Both the position numbers and the translations under genes were made by a program. From assembly GCA_024689525.1 (NCBI GenBank), contig JAILDI010000218.1, positions 1 through 32,575 of the forward strand: 32,575 nt of DNA, read 5' to 3'. This DNA is from Bacteroidales bacterium (GTDB lineage Bacteria; Bacteroidota; Bacteroidia; Bacteroidales; UBA932). Below the pieces are notes generated by a model, which was not told the origin of the DNA, ran no database searches, and saw only the letters and a list, made by a program, of their open reading frames with translations. Shown here one piece after another: positions 25,097 through 32,575 of this stretch. How positions within the stretch are numbered: position 1 is the stretch's first letter; the number at the start of each line of letters is the position of its first letter.

Positions 25097-26298
25097 GCAA
25101 GATAGCGTTCGCAACACTCGGCTGCAAGCTGAACTACGCCGAGACTTCCACCTACCGCCGCGGCTTCGAAGCCACAGGCTGGGAAGTGGTGCCGTGGACG
25201 CAGCCCGCCGACGTATACCTTGTGAACACCTGCGCGGTAACCGCCGTTGCGGAGAAGAAATCCCGCAACCTCATCCGCCGCGCCCACTCCCTCTCCCCCG
25301 ACGCCCGCATCCTCGTCACCGGCTGCTACGCCCAGCTCCGCCGCCCCGAACTGGAACAAATGCCCGGCGTCTGGCGCGTCTACGGCGCCGATGAAAAACA
25401 CAAAATACTGAATGAGAATGCAATTGAGACATCAGTATTTAGTGCTTATAGCACTGGAGAGAGAACCCGGAGCTTTTTGAAGGTGCAGGACGGGTGCGAT
25501 AATTTTTGCGCTTATTGCACAGTGCCGTTTGCTAGGGGAAGGAGCCGTAGTCTGCCTATTTGTGAGGTGGTGCGGAATGCACGTGAGATTGCGGCGAGCG
25601 GGGTGCGCGAGGTGGTGCTTACAGGTGTGAATACGGGTGATTATGGGCGCGGGACGAGCGAGTCGTTCCTGGATTTGCTAAAGGCGCTGAACGAGGTGCC
25701 CGGCATTGACCGTTACAGGATTTCCTCAATCGAGCCAAACCTGATTACTGAAGAGATTGTGGACTGGATTGCATCAGGCACTAAGTTCCAGCCGCATTTC
25801 CATATACCCCTGCAGAGCGGAAGCGATACGCTCCTCAAGAAAGTCGGCCGACGTTACGATACGGCGCTGTTCGCTTCGCGCATAGACTATATCCGCTCCA
25901 GGATGGGCTCCGGCGTGTTCTTCGGAATCGACGTAATCGTTGGCCTGCCCGGGGAGACGGAGGAGCTGTTCCAGGAGACCGTCGCTTTCCTGCGCGACGT
26001 GGTGAAGCCCGCGTTTATCCACGTATTCCCCTACTCCAGACGCCCCGGGACAAGGGCCGCCGAATGGACGGACCAGGTGCCGGAGAGCGTGAAGAAGGAG
26101 AGGGTCGATGCGCTGGAGGCGCTGTGCTCGCAGTTGCACGACGAGTTCGTGCGCAGTTGCAAGGGGCAGAAGGCGCAGGTGCTGTGGGAATCGGCCCGTA
26201 AGGACGGGATGATGGGAGGCTATACTGGCAATTATATCAGGGTGGAAAGGCCTTGGGACGCGTCCCGGGTGAATACGCTGGAGGAGGTTGTGCTATGA
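25093..26298 (+). CDS. mtaB: tRNA t6A37 methylthiotransferase MtaB
   Basis: MtaB is a radical SAM enzyme that converts t6A37 to ms2t6A37. The 401-residue product has the N-terminal UPF0004 domain with three cluster cysteines (Cys11 in TLGCKLNY, Cys47 in NTCAVT, Cys78 in GCYAQ). The radical SAM CxxxCxxC follows at Cys135, Cys139 and Cys142 (CDNFCAYC), then HIPLQSGSD, DVIVGLPGETEE and a C-terminal TRAM-like segment. The ATG at 25093 overlaps the previous stop (ATGA); the upstream open frame lies inside the methyltransferase gene. Codon choice changes inside the gene: GC-rich wobble bases to about 25,395, then many T- and A-ending codons to about 25,780, then GC-rich again. Confidence 0.94.
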   Translation: MSKIAFATLGCKLNYAETSTYRRGFEATGWEVVPWTQPADVYLVNTCAVTAVAEKKSRNLIRRAHSLSPDARILVTGCYAQLRRPELEQMPGVWRVYGADEKHKILNENAIETSVFSAYSTGERTRSFLKVQDGCDNFCAYCTVPFARGRSRSLPICEVVRNAREIAASGVREVVLTGVNTGDYGRGTSESFLDLLKALNEVPGIDRYRISSIEPNLITEEIVDWIASGTKFQPHFHIPLQSGSDTLLKKVGRRYDTALFASRIDYIRSRMGSGVFFGIDVIVGLPGETEELFQETVAFLRDVVKPAFIHVFPYSRRPGTRAAEWTDQVPESVKKERVDALEALCSQLHDEFVRSCKGQKAQVLWESARKDGMMGGYTGNYIRVERPWDASRVNTLEEVVL

Positions 26299-27203
26299 CG
26301 ACGAAGCTCACATTCCTTGGCACGGGGACGTCGCAGGGCATCCCCATCATCGCCTGTCAGTGCCCGGTATGCCGGTCTTCGGATCCTCGCGACAAGCGAT
26401 TCCGCGCATCGGCCCTGGTGGAATTCGGCGGGCTAAGGATCCTGGTCGATGCCGGCCCGGACTTCCGCTCCCAGATGCTTGCGCACGACGTCCGCCACCT
26501 GGACGCGATTCTGCTCACGCACAACCATAAGGACCACACTGGAGGCCTGGACGACGTCCGTTCCTTTAATTATATAGATAAGAAGGCGGTGGAGATTTTC
26601 TGCGAGCCACGCGTGCTGCATTCGCTTCAGATCGAGTACTCCTACGCCTTTGAGGAGCACAAGTACCCCGGTGCGCCCGAGTGGCACGTGCATCTTATTG
26701 ACGAGCGGCCGTTTAGGGTGGATTCCCTGGAGAATACCGGTGATCTGGAGTGGGTGCACGACGTGGGGTATTTCTACAGGCAGGCGGATGGGTCTCTGGT
26801 GCCCTCGGACAATGCGGTTAGCGAGGCATCGCACGAGCGGCCCAACATAATCCCCATCCGAGGCTATCACGACCAGATGCCCGTCCTGGGCTTCCGTTTC
26901 GGCCGGATTGCCTACATCACCGATATGAGTTTCCTTCCGGAGAGCGAGCTGGTTAAGTTGCAGGGCCTGGAGCACGTCACCCTTAACACAGTGGGCTACA
27001 AACCCCACCACTCCCACTTCTCCCTGGACGAAGCGCTTGAGCTCGCGGGCCGCATCGACGCCCGCCACACCTGGCTCACCCACCTCTCGCATTCATTCCC
27101 CTGCCACGCCCGCTTCTGCGAGCAGTTGCGGGAAATGTGCCTCCAGCGCGGCATCGGCTCCATCGTCCAACCCGCCCACGACGGCCTCATCATCGAAGGC
27201 TAA
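26295..27203 (+). CDS. MBL-fold metallohydrolase (PhnP-like)
   Basis: The 302-residue product starts LTFLGTGTSQGIPIIACQCPVC, typical of PhnP-like beta-lactamase-fold phosphodiesterases, with a Cys cluster (CQCPVC, residues 21-26) that may bind a structural zinc. The metal motif THNHKDHTGG (75-84) supplies HxHxDH, a further Asp is in AYITDMSF, and a late His in LTHLSHSFPCH. PhnP itself cleaves cyclic ribose phosphates; the Bacteroidetes homologues are of unknown substrate, so only the fold and hydrolase activity are claimed. The start overlaps the mtaB stop (ATGA), making it the last gene of the tamB operon. The paired palindromic repeats at 27215-27301 follow immediately and may end transcription. 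Confidence 0.9.
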   Translation: MTTKLTFLGTGTSQGIPIIACQCPVCRSSDPRDKRFRASALVEFGGLRILVDAGPDFRSQMLAHDVRHLDAILLTHNHKDHTGGLDDVRSFNYIDKKAVEIFCEPRVLHSLQIEYSYAFEEHKYPGAPEWHVHLIDERPFRVDSLENTGDLEWVHDVGYFYRQADGSLVPSDNAVSEASHERPNIIPIRGYHDQMPVLGFRFGRIAYITDMSFLPESELVKLQGLEHVTLNTVGYKPHHSHFSLDEALELAGRIDARHTWLTHLSHSFPCHARFCEQLREMCLQRGIGSIVQPAHDGLIIEG

Positions 27204-27214
27204 ACCGCCGCCGG

Positions 27215-27301
27215 TGTGCCTGAAGGTGCCTGGCAATGTACCTTCGGGAACAAAAAGCGGCCTTTTTGCGCCTAAAGGTGCCGGACGATGGACCTTCGGG
27301 A
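27215..27301 (-). repeat. Pair of 35-nt palindromic repeat units, 52-bp period (locus 2)
   Basis: Units at 27215-27249 and 27267-27301 are reverse-complement copies of the units at 13143-13229, again starting 52 bp apart. On the minus strand they read TCCCGAAGGT, variable centre, GGCACCTT, then a C/T-variable AGGC tail. The 17-bp gap contains CAAAAAGCGGCCTTTTTG-like symmetry. They fill the 108-bp space between the stop codons of the MBL gene and recQ. Confidence 0.9.
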
Positions 27302-27311
27302 ACAGTGATGT

Positions 27312-29243
27312 TTAGAATTCGGAGGGAGGAGGGACGTCGCCGTCGTCTATCATTACGCGAAGGACGGCGAGCCAGTCTTTGGGGGCGGCGGGGCCCAGGG
27401 CTGCGCGTACGTCTTGCAGAGTGTAGGAGTGGGCTGTGGCCGCGCCTGATGTGCCTGGACAATTCCCGGAGAGATCACCGTCACAATTCCCTGAAACGAG
27501 CCCGTCAATTATTTCGCGCAGGCGAGCCTGGAGGCGGTCCGGGGAGCGTTTCTCGCGGCACAGGTCGCAGCGGCCGCAGTCGTCGGGTTTCTCCTCGCCG
27601 AAGTAGCGGAGGAGGAAGCGGGTGCGGCATTCGTCAGTTTCCTGCACGTATTCTATCATCGTGTCCACGCGGCTGCCGAAGGTGCTCTTGAGGAGTTCGT
27701 AGCGCTGGGGGCTGAGCTGGACGTTGCCGGGATAGAGGCGGTCGTGCAGGATGTATATTACGTTGGAATGTACGGTGGGGATGTAACGGATTACGTGATT
27801 CACGCTTAACCCGTACAGCAGTTGGCGCAGCTCCGGAACGGTTACGCCGCATTTGGCCGCAACGAAGCCTTCGTCAATGGGCACTGCGTAGGAGAACAAA
27901 CCCGTGTAGCTGCGCATCAGGGTCTCCAGCAGGAATGGCATCCGTTTGTCCGGGAGGTCCACGTCGTACAGGGCTTCGCGGGCCACGCTTATCATCACGC
28001 GGGTGTCCAGGTCCGTGTCTTCCGCAAAGGCCCAGTGGCCTTCGCGCTCCAGGTACTTGATGGCGTAATACACCGGCGCCTGCTGCAGTTTGAAACGGTG
28101 GCAGAACTCCGGGATGTCGATGCGGATTTCCCTGCCTATGCCGTGCTCGTACGGGATATCGGCATAGATGTGAACCTTATGATATATGTCTTCCAGATAC
28201 TCCAGCGTAGGGAACGACGCCTCCTGGATCTGCCTCAGTCTGCGGATGTCGGTGCTGTTCCACAGGAGCACGGCCCAGGAATGCAGTCCGTCGCGGCCGG
28301 CGCGCCCCGATTCCTGGAAATAGGCCTCCGGGCTTTCCGGGATGTCCGCGTGGATCACGAATCGGACATCGGCCTTGTCGATACCCATTCCGAAGGCGTT
28401 GGTGCACACCATCACGCGGCACTTGCCGGATTTCCATTCCTCCTGGCGCAGCGCGCGAAGCATCGACCCCATTCCGGCGTGGTAGAAAGAGGCGCTCACG
28501 CCTGCGCGCTTAAGTTCGGCCGATAATTCCTCGGCGCGGTTACGGCTTCGAACATACACGATGCCGCTGCCATCGACCCCGTTGCAGACCGCCAGGATCT
28601 GGCCCACTTTGTCCTGCGCCTCCCGCACAATGTAGCTGAGGTTGGGGCGCTCGAACCCGCCCTTGATGACGTTCTTCTCCCGGAATTCCAGACGCTCCAT
28701 TATGTCGTCGCACACGAGCGGCGTCGCCGTGGCGGTGAGGGCCATCACGGGGGCATCGACCCGTTTTCTTATAAGGCCGATGTCCAGGTACGAAGGGCGG
28801 AAGTCGTAGCCCCACTGGCTGATACAGTGGGCCTCATCGACCACTATCATGGAGATGTTCAGGACGCTCAGATAGGCCTGGAACACGCGGGTTTTGAGGC
28901 GCTCCGGGGAGAGGTACAGGAACTTGTAATCCCCGTATGCGGCGTTGTTCAGGGCAAGGTCCACCTCGCGCGGGCTCATCCCGGAATGTATGGCGATGGC
29001 CCTCACCCCGCGCTCCTTGAGGTTCTGCACCTGGTCCTTCATCAGGGCGATGAGGGGCGTCACCACCAGGGCGATTCCCTCCATCATGATGCCCGGCACC
29101 TGGAAGCACACGCTCTTCCCGCCGCCCGTGGGCAGCACGGCCAGCACATCCCGCCCCTCCAGGGCCTGGTTTATGATTTCTTCCTGCAGGGGCCGGAAAC
29201 TCCCGTACCCCCAGTAGGTTTGGAGAACCTCATTCGGCGTCAT
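27312..29243 (-). CDS. recQ: ATP-dependent DNA helicase RecQ (short Bacteroidetes type)
   Basis: RecQ is a 3'-5' DNA helicase used in recombination and fork repair. The 643-residue product has motif 0/I ([21 protein letters not shown]), motif Ia [13 protein letters not shown], motif [18 protein letters not shown] and motif [12 protein letters not shown]. Motifs V/VI ([14 protein letters not shown], QESGRAGRD) complete the core. A zinc site (Cys539, Cys556, Cys559, Cys562) lies near the C terminus. There is no HRDC domain, as in other roughly 630-residue Bacteroidetes RecQ proteins. The tail (about 580-600) contains a short repeat, [15 protein letters not shown] -7 box ends 7 bp before the ATG. 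The gene converges on the tamB operon. Confidence 0.95.
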   Translation of the reverse strand: MTPNEVLQTYWGYGSFRPLQEEIINQALEGRDVLAVLPTGGGKSVCFQVPGIMMEGIALVVTPLIALMKDQVQNLKERGVRAIAIHSGMSPREVDLALNNAAYGDYKFLYLSPERLKTRVFQAYLSVLNISMIVVDEAHCISQWGYDFRPSYLDIGLIRKRVDAPVMALTATATPLVCDDIMERLEFREKNVIKGGFERPNLSYIVREAQDKVGQILAVCNGVDGSGIVYVRSRNRAEELSAELKRAGVSASFYHAGMGSMLRALRQEEWKSGKCRVMVCTNAFGMGIDKADVRFVIHADIPESPEAYFQESGRAGRDGLHSWAVLLWNSTDIRRLRQIQEASFPTLEYLEDIYHKVHIYADIPYEHGIGREIRIDIPEFCHRFKLQQAPVYYAIKYLEREGHWAFAEDTDLDTRVMISVAREALYDVDLPDKRMPFLLETLMRSYTGLFSYAVPIDEGFVAAKCGVTVPELRQLLYGLSVNHVIRYIPTVHSNVIYILHDRLYPGNVQLSPQRYELLKSTFGSRVDTMIEYVQETDECRTRFLLRYFGEEKPDDCGRCDLCREKRSPDRLQARLREIIDGLVSGNCDGDLSGNCPGTSGAATAHSYTLQDVRAALGPAAPKDWLAVLRVMIDDGDVPPPSEF

Positions 29244-29250
29244 ACTCCTG

Positions 29251-29258
29251 CAAAATTA
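29251..29258 (-). promoter_or_regulatory. -7 promoter box for recQ
   Basis: The minus strand reads TAATTTTG (TAnnTTTG), ending 7 bp before the recQ ATG, which implies a leaderless or nearly leaderless mRNA. The GGATATCC array begins about 35 bp further upstream. Confidence 0.6.
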
Positions 29259-29292
29259 CTCAATAATCCCGAAATAATACGCACCGGCGACC

Positions 29293-29539
29293 GGATATCC
29301 AGAAAAAATGCATTCCACGAACCTGCGGCCGGATATCCCGACAATACCCCTTCTGTGTACCTGCGGCCGGATATCCCGACAATGCGCAATCTGTGCACCC
29401 CTGGCCGGATATCCGGGAAAAATGCGTTCTACGGTGCTCTGCGTGGATATCCGGCAAGGAAAACAGCCGATTTTGCCAAAAACGTTGCCGGATATCCAAA
29501 CAGAATGCACTGGAAGGCCGATTTGCCGGATATCCGGCA
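29293..29539. repeat. Array of seven GGATATCC palindromes, mostly 38-bp period
   Basis: GGATATCC occurs at 29293, 29331, 29369, 29407, 29445, 29490 and 29528. The steps are 38, 38, 38, 38, 45 and 38 bp. Most copies are extended (GCCGGATATCC), and the last is a perfect 16-bp palindrome TGCCGGATATCCGGCA. Intervening 30-nt segments are partly related (shared CCTGCGGCC, CGACAAT and AAAATGC pieces). The array fills the 297-bp gap between the exonuclease stop and the recQ promoter. A period of 38 is not a codon multiple, so it does not encode a repeat protein. Confidence 0.92.
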
Positions 29540-29540
29540 G

Positions 29541-30035
29541 TTACATGATTTCCAGGGCGATGCGGGCGCAGGCTTCGGCGTCGGCGAGGGCGTGGTGGTG
29601 ATTGGTGAGGTCGTAGCCGCAGGCGGCGGCGACGGTTTGGAGCTGGTGGTTGGGAAGGCGGCAGCCGAAGTGGCGGCGGGAGGCGGCCAGGGTGTCGAAG
29701 AACTGATAGTCCGGGTAGTCCATCCGGTACACGCGATGGACGGCCTTCAGGCAGCTTTCATCGAAACGCGCGTTGTGCGCAACGAGGGGCAGGCCTTCGA
29801 TCATCGGCACAATCTTCTCCCACACTTCCGGGAACACAGGCGCTTCCTCGGTGTCATCGGCACAAAGCCCGTGCACCCGCATACAGAACCACTGGTAATA
29901 CTCCGGCTCCGGGTGAATCAGCGAGTAGAACGAATCCACGATCTCCCCTCCCCGCACGATTACCACCCCCACGCTGCACACGCTGCTGGGCTGCTCGTTC
30001 GCCGTCTCGAAATCAATTGCTGCGAAGTCAGTCAT
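29541..30035 (-). CDS. DEDDh 3'-5' exonuclease (DnaQ/epsilon-like)
   Basis: The 164-residue product is a stand-alone DnaQ-fold exonuclease domain. The four acidic residues and the histidine of the DEDDh class are visible: Asp8 and Glu10 in AIDFETAN, Asp92 in AHNARFDES, and His147 with Asp152 in HHHALADAEA. There is no polymerase, helicase or UvrC-like extension. The closest family is the single-domain exonucleases annotated as DNA polymerase III epsilon-like; the substrate (DNA or RNA) cannot be told. The ATG overlaps the WYL gene by 8 nt, so it is expressed with that regulator. Its stop codon directly follows the last palindrome of the GGATATCC array. Confidence 0.9.
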   Translation of the reverse strand: MTDFAAIDFETANEQPSSVCSVGVVIVRGGEIVDSFYSLIHPEPEYYQWFCMRVHGLCADDTEEAPVFPEVWEKIVPMIEGLPLVAHNARFDESCLKAVHRVYRMDYPDYQFFDTLAASRRHFGCRLPNHQLQTVAAACGYDLTNHHHALADAEACARIALEIM

Positions 30036-30927
30036 AAAGCTCTACCATTGCTTTTACGTCGCTTGCCACCTCATCCCGGAACCACTCCGGGGCGAGCACC
30101 TGAATGTCGGGTCCATATCGAAGAACCTCCTGCTTGAAATCGTACGTGGGGGCCAGTCTATACCTAAATATAGTGTATTCAGGCGTGGCCTCTACCACCA
30201 CCTGCGAAGTATGTAGCGGAAGTGATTCAATATACTTGACCTGCGGAGGAAATACCTTCAATTCAACAACGGAAGGCTTGATATCATTGTTTACGATAAT
30301 CCCGAAATAGTTGGAGAAAAACTCATCGGCATTGAACTTCGCCGGCACTTTCAACTTTTTCTTGAGCGGAACCACATTCAGCATACGTTCGTCAAGCGCG
30401 TAGATGTAGGGCTTCGGGAAATCACTTTTGGCCAGGACATACCAGCGCTGCTTGAAGAGCTTCAGGCACCACGGATGGGCCTCGAAAGAACTGGGTTTGT
30501 CGTTCCAGAAACTCTGATATGTAAACTCCACGGCCGTCCCCTCGCGCATCGAATTCACTATTACGGACAACCACCTCTGACTGGACGGAATCTTTTCAAA
30601 GAGAATCCTGTCCCGCATATCACGGCTCTCATTAAGAAGATTGTTGATGGAAAGTGACTCCAACAGCCACTGACGGATGCCATTCTCTTCCAGGTCTTCA
30701 TTATTGGCGATGTAGTATCCGCGCATTCGGTCGCACTTAATCTCAATGCCGAAGGTATCGAATATGGCATCGATATGATTGAAGAAAGTGCGCTGGGGCA
30801 ACTTCCCTCCTTCCTTATTCAGATGGCTGTAAATCCAGGCCCTGTCGATGTCCTCGAAAGAGATATAGCCGTGACGGTTGATAAGGTCGATCAGCCAGAC
30901 GTACCTGTCGAAATAGTTCTTAGCCAT
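30028..30927 (-). CDS. WYL-domain transcriptional regulator
   Basis: The 299-residue product has an N-terminal winged-helix-like region (MAKNYFDRYVWLIDLINRHG, then LPQRTFFNHIDAIFDTFG as the likely recognition segment). A WYL domain follows (VEFTYQSFW near 30,520 and the LKLFKQRWYVLAKSD segment, the WYL core) and a C-terminal WCX extension (FRYRLAPTYDFKQEVLRYG). WYL proteins sense nucleic-acid or nucleotide ligands and often control stress and defence genes. The start at 30927 is used because the -7 box at 30949-30956 would place the transcript start below the alternative codon at 30951. The GC content is visibly lower than in the housekeeping part of the window. It is cotranscribed with the exonuclease. 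Confidence 0.9.
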   Translation of the reverse strand: MAKNYFDRYVWLIDLINRHGYISFEDIDRAWIYSHLNKEGGKLPQRTFFNHIDAIFDTFGIEIKCDRMRGYYIANNEDLEENGIRQWLLESLSINNLLNESRDMRDRILFEKIPSSQRWLSVIVNSMREGTAVEFTYQSFWNDKPSSFEAHPWCLKLFKQRWYVLAKSDFPKPYIYALDERMLNVVPLKKKLKVPAKFNADEFFSNYFGIIVNNDIKPSVVELKVFPPQVKYIESLPLHTSQVVVEATPEYTIFRYRLAPTYDFKQEVLRYGPDIQVLAPEWFRDEVASDVKAMVELYD

Positions 30928-30948
30928 AATGCTGCCGGTTAGTATTTG

Positions 30949-30956
30949 CAAAGATA
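30949..30956 (-). promoter_or_regulatory. -7 promoter box for the WYL-exonuclease pair
   Basis: The minus strand reads TATCTTTG in the 61-bp gap after the AAA ATPase gene, 21 bp upstream of the WYL ATG. This gives the pair its own promoter, separate from the ATPase gene. Confidence 0.65.
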
Positions 30957-30988
30957 TAAAGAATTAGCGCCAAAAAGTAGCAGTTTGA

Positions 30989-32575
30989 TCAAAAACCGAT
31001 TTTTCTCTTCGAGGAGGAATTGTCGATACCCTCTTCCTTGCAGAATGCCCTGATATCGGCAAAATCCGGCTTATTTATGCCGATGATGTCACTTATCTCC
31101 CGCTTCCTGGCGATATTTTCTATCTGGCCGCCGGAAAAGTCGAACTCGGTTGCCAGTTGGAGAGCTTCGTCTTCGGTGAGTTCCGGAAGCATTGAACGCC
31201 AGATGCTCACGCGGGCCTGAATCGATGGCTTGTCGAAACAAATCTTGTAAAGGAATCGACGCTCAAATGCCTTGTCCAGATTGGAGGTGAGGTTCGTTGT
31301 GGCAATGAGGATGCCGTCCAGATCCTCCATCTCCTGGAGAATGATGTTCTGGATGGAATTCTCCATCTTGTCGACTGCGCTCCCGGCCCCTTCGCTACGG
31401 ACGCCGAATATGGCATCGGCCTCGTTGAAAAGGAGGATGGGGATTGTGCCGCCGGCCCTAACCGCCGCACGGTACTTGTCAAATACATCCTTGGTATGCT
31501 TCTCGCTCTCCCCTACCCAGCAACTCTTTATCTGTGACACGTCCACAATGAAGAGGTCTCGCCCGCATTCGCGCGCAATCTGATATACGGTTTCAGTCTT
31601 TCCCGTGCCCGGACTGCCGTAGAACAGACAGGTGAACCCGGTGCGCAAGCCCTTGGCCTTCATCTTGGAGCGGATTTCACCAAACCGTTTTTCGCTCATC
31701 AGCTCCTTAAGCTGTTGTACCTGTCGACCCTCAGCGGAGTTATAGAACAAGGTCTTGTTCACGATGCCGGCCGCCTCCATCTTACGGGATGCCGATACCC
31801 TGGTGGCTTCTTTTCGCATTCCACCCACATCCTTGAATAATTCATCTTTTATATCGTCCTTGATTTTGAAGTAATCCTTGGTAAGCATACCGTTATAGCC
31901 GGTGAATTCAATCACTTTATTACGCTGGAGATCCAGGCGCTCAATACGGGATTGCGTACGGACATCATCCAGCTCATCATCATCAAGATAGTCGTCCACA
32001 TTATGCCACCCCACCATATCATCATCGTCATACCAGTATCGGCAAATCATTACATAGAACAGAACCTTCTCCGTATAATAAAGCGTCTCGGCATACTTCA
32101 TAAAGGCCTTTGAGATACTTGTGTCCGGATTGCTCTTCAGGATGGCTTCAACCTCATCGTTGAGTTCGTCGGCATCGATCTCGTCATCGTCCCTGATGGC
32201 CAGAAGCTTCTTCATCCGGGTAAGAATCTTTCCTGCAGACAGCCCGTTGATAGGCTCCGGCTCTACAGGTTTGTTCCCCATAAGCGCTTTGAAAACTTCT
32301 TTGGGAACACTGATATGTTTTTCCTGGTCCATACGGATATACCCCATCTTCCGCAAGTATTCCAGGTCTGAATTATGGGTAAGGAATTCCAGATACTCCA
32401 TACCCAGGAACGAAGAGATGTCATCGCCATCAATCCTGTATCGGGCCGACTTTTCGATGACCGCAGTGAGGATAAGCACCTGCAGGGTGTTCAATCCAAG
32501 GATTTTTCGGAGATATCCCAGTTCCGTCGATGCTTTCTTCAGACTTGCCGATGAAATGACAATGCCATCCGTACT
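30989..32575 (-). CDS. AAA family ATPase, C-terminal 528 residues (start beyond the right edge)
   Basis: The frame is open to the window edge. The upstream 27 codons continue in frame past the TTG at 32494, so the true start is outside. The visible part has an N-terminal helical region with Asp/Glu-rich stretches (for example DDDDMVGWHNVDDYLDDDELDD, encoded around 31,970-32,030). The AAA module has Walker A GSPGTGKTE (nt about 31,592-31,618), LLFNEADAIF as Walker B, sensor 1 IATTN and the FERRF arginine-finger region. In Walker B the usual Asp of DEAD is Asn. The module resembles CDC48/SpoVK-type ATPases (COG0464) found near WYL genes in Bacteroidetes. The substrate is unknown. The GC content is low relative to the rest of the window. 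Confidence 0.88.
   Translation of the reverse strand, partial: STDGIVISSASLKKASTELGYLRKILGLNTLQVLILTAVIEKSARYRIDGDDISSFLGMEYLEFLTHNSDLEYLRKMGYIRMDQEKHISVPKEVFKALMGNKPVEPEPINGLSAGKILTRMKKLLAIRDDDEIDADELNDEVEAILKSNPDTSISKAFMKYAETLYYTEKVLFYVMICRYWYDDDDMVGWHNVDDYLDDDELDDVRTQSRIERLDLQRNKVIEFTGYNGMLTKDYFKIKDDIKDELFKDVGGMRKEATRVSASRKMEAAGIVNKTLFYNSAEGRQVQQLKELMSEKRFGEIRSKMKAKGLRTGFTCLFYGSPGTGKTETVYQIARECGRDLFIVDVSQIKSCWVGESEKHTKDVFDKYRAAVRAGGTIPILLFNEADAIFGVRSEGAGSAVDKMENSIQNIILQEMEDLDGILIATTNLTSNLDKAFERRFLYKICFDKPSIQARVSIWRSMLPELTEDEALQLATEFDFSGGQIENIARKREISDIIGINKPDFADIRAFCKEEGIDNSSSKRKIGF

Noticed and set aside
27312..29243. RecQ truncated by loss of HRDC
   Set aside because: Short RecQ proteins with a C-terminal zinc site and no HRDC are usual in Bacteroidetes.
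29293..29539. CRISPR array
   Set aside because: The conserved part is only 8-12 nt, the segments between copies are related to each other, and no cas genes are present.
28827..30137. 436-residue plus-strand frame
   Set aside because: It runs antisense to recQ, through the GGATATCC array and antisense to the exonuclease gene.
32492..32494. TTG start of the AAA ATPase gene
   Set aside because: The frame stays open for 27 further codons to the window edge with plausible protein sequence, so the gene is simply cut by the window.

Overview
The window is a stretch of chromosome from a GC-rich member of the Bacteroidota, most likely an uncultured Bacteroidales. The assignment rests on three things seen directly. 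Gene starts lack Shine-Dalgarno sequences. Many genes, the tRNA and the SRP RNA are preceded by the Bacteroidetes-type promoter (TTTG, about 19-20 bp, TAnnTTTG). Family-specific genes occur, such as DUF4301 and the short RecQ type. By eye the GC content is in the high fifties for most genes and clearly lower at the right end (about 30,040-32,575). There is no rRNA, insertion sequence, prophage or convincing CRISPR.

Layout. Positions 1-227 hold the start of surE (minus), diverging from gapA and a small lipoprotein gene. From 7068 down to 1971 runs a tightly packed minus-strand unit: pdxB, a DUF4301 gene, then citD, citE and citF (the three citrate lyase subunits), closed by a bidirectional terminator. 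recF and a DUF721/DciA-like gene diverge from pdxB. They are followed by a membrane TPR protein gene with yebC, then a secreted lactonase-like beta-propeller that converges on, and overlaps, a BaiN/HI0933 flavoprotein gene. Next come tRNA-Thr(CGT), a 750-bp gene-free region packed with palindromes and repeats, a COG2509 flavoprotein gene with cytidine deaminase, mnmA with an unusual insertion, the SRP RNA, a fucose-isomerase-like gene and tsaD. A four-gene plus-strand operon follows (tamB, RsmI-like methyltransferase, mtaB, PhnP-like hydrolase) and converges on recQ. Upstream of recQ lies a 38-bp-period array of GGATATCC palindromes. The right end holds a DEDDh exonuclease, a WYL regulator and a partial AAA ATPase gene.

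Most genes are housekeeping: glycolysis, vitamin B6, RecF/RecQ recombination, tRNA modification (mnmA, tsaD and mtaB, the last two acting in sequence on t6A37), protein targeting and envelope biogenesis. The unusual content is mainly non-coding. Three different families of structured repeats occupy three gene borders: a 35-nt palindrome in pairs with a 52-bp period at two separate 3'-3' gene junctions; a 416-bp structure bounded by 78-bp inverted repeats and holding two identical 41-nt repeats; and the 38-bp-period GGATATCC array. Secondary points of interest are the pdxB-DUF4301-citDEF gene order, the roughly 100-residue insertion in MnmA, a codon-usage shift inside mtaB, and the lower-GC AAA/WYL/exonuclease segment.
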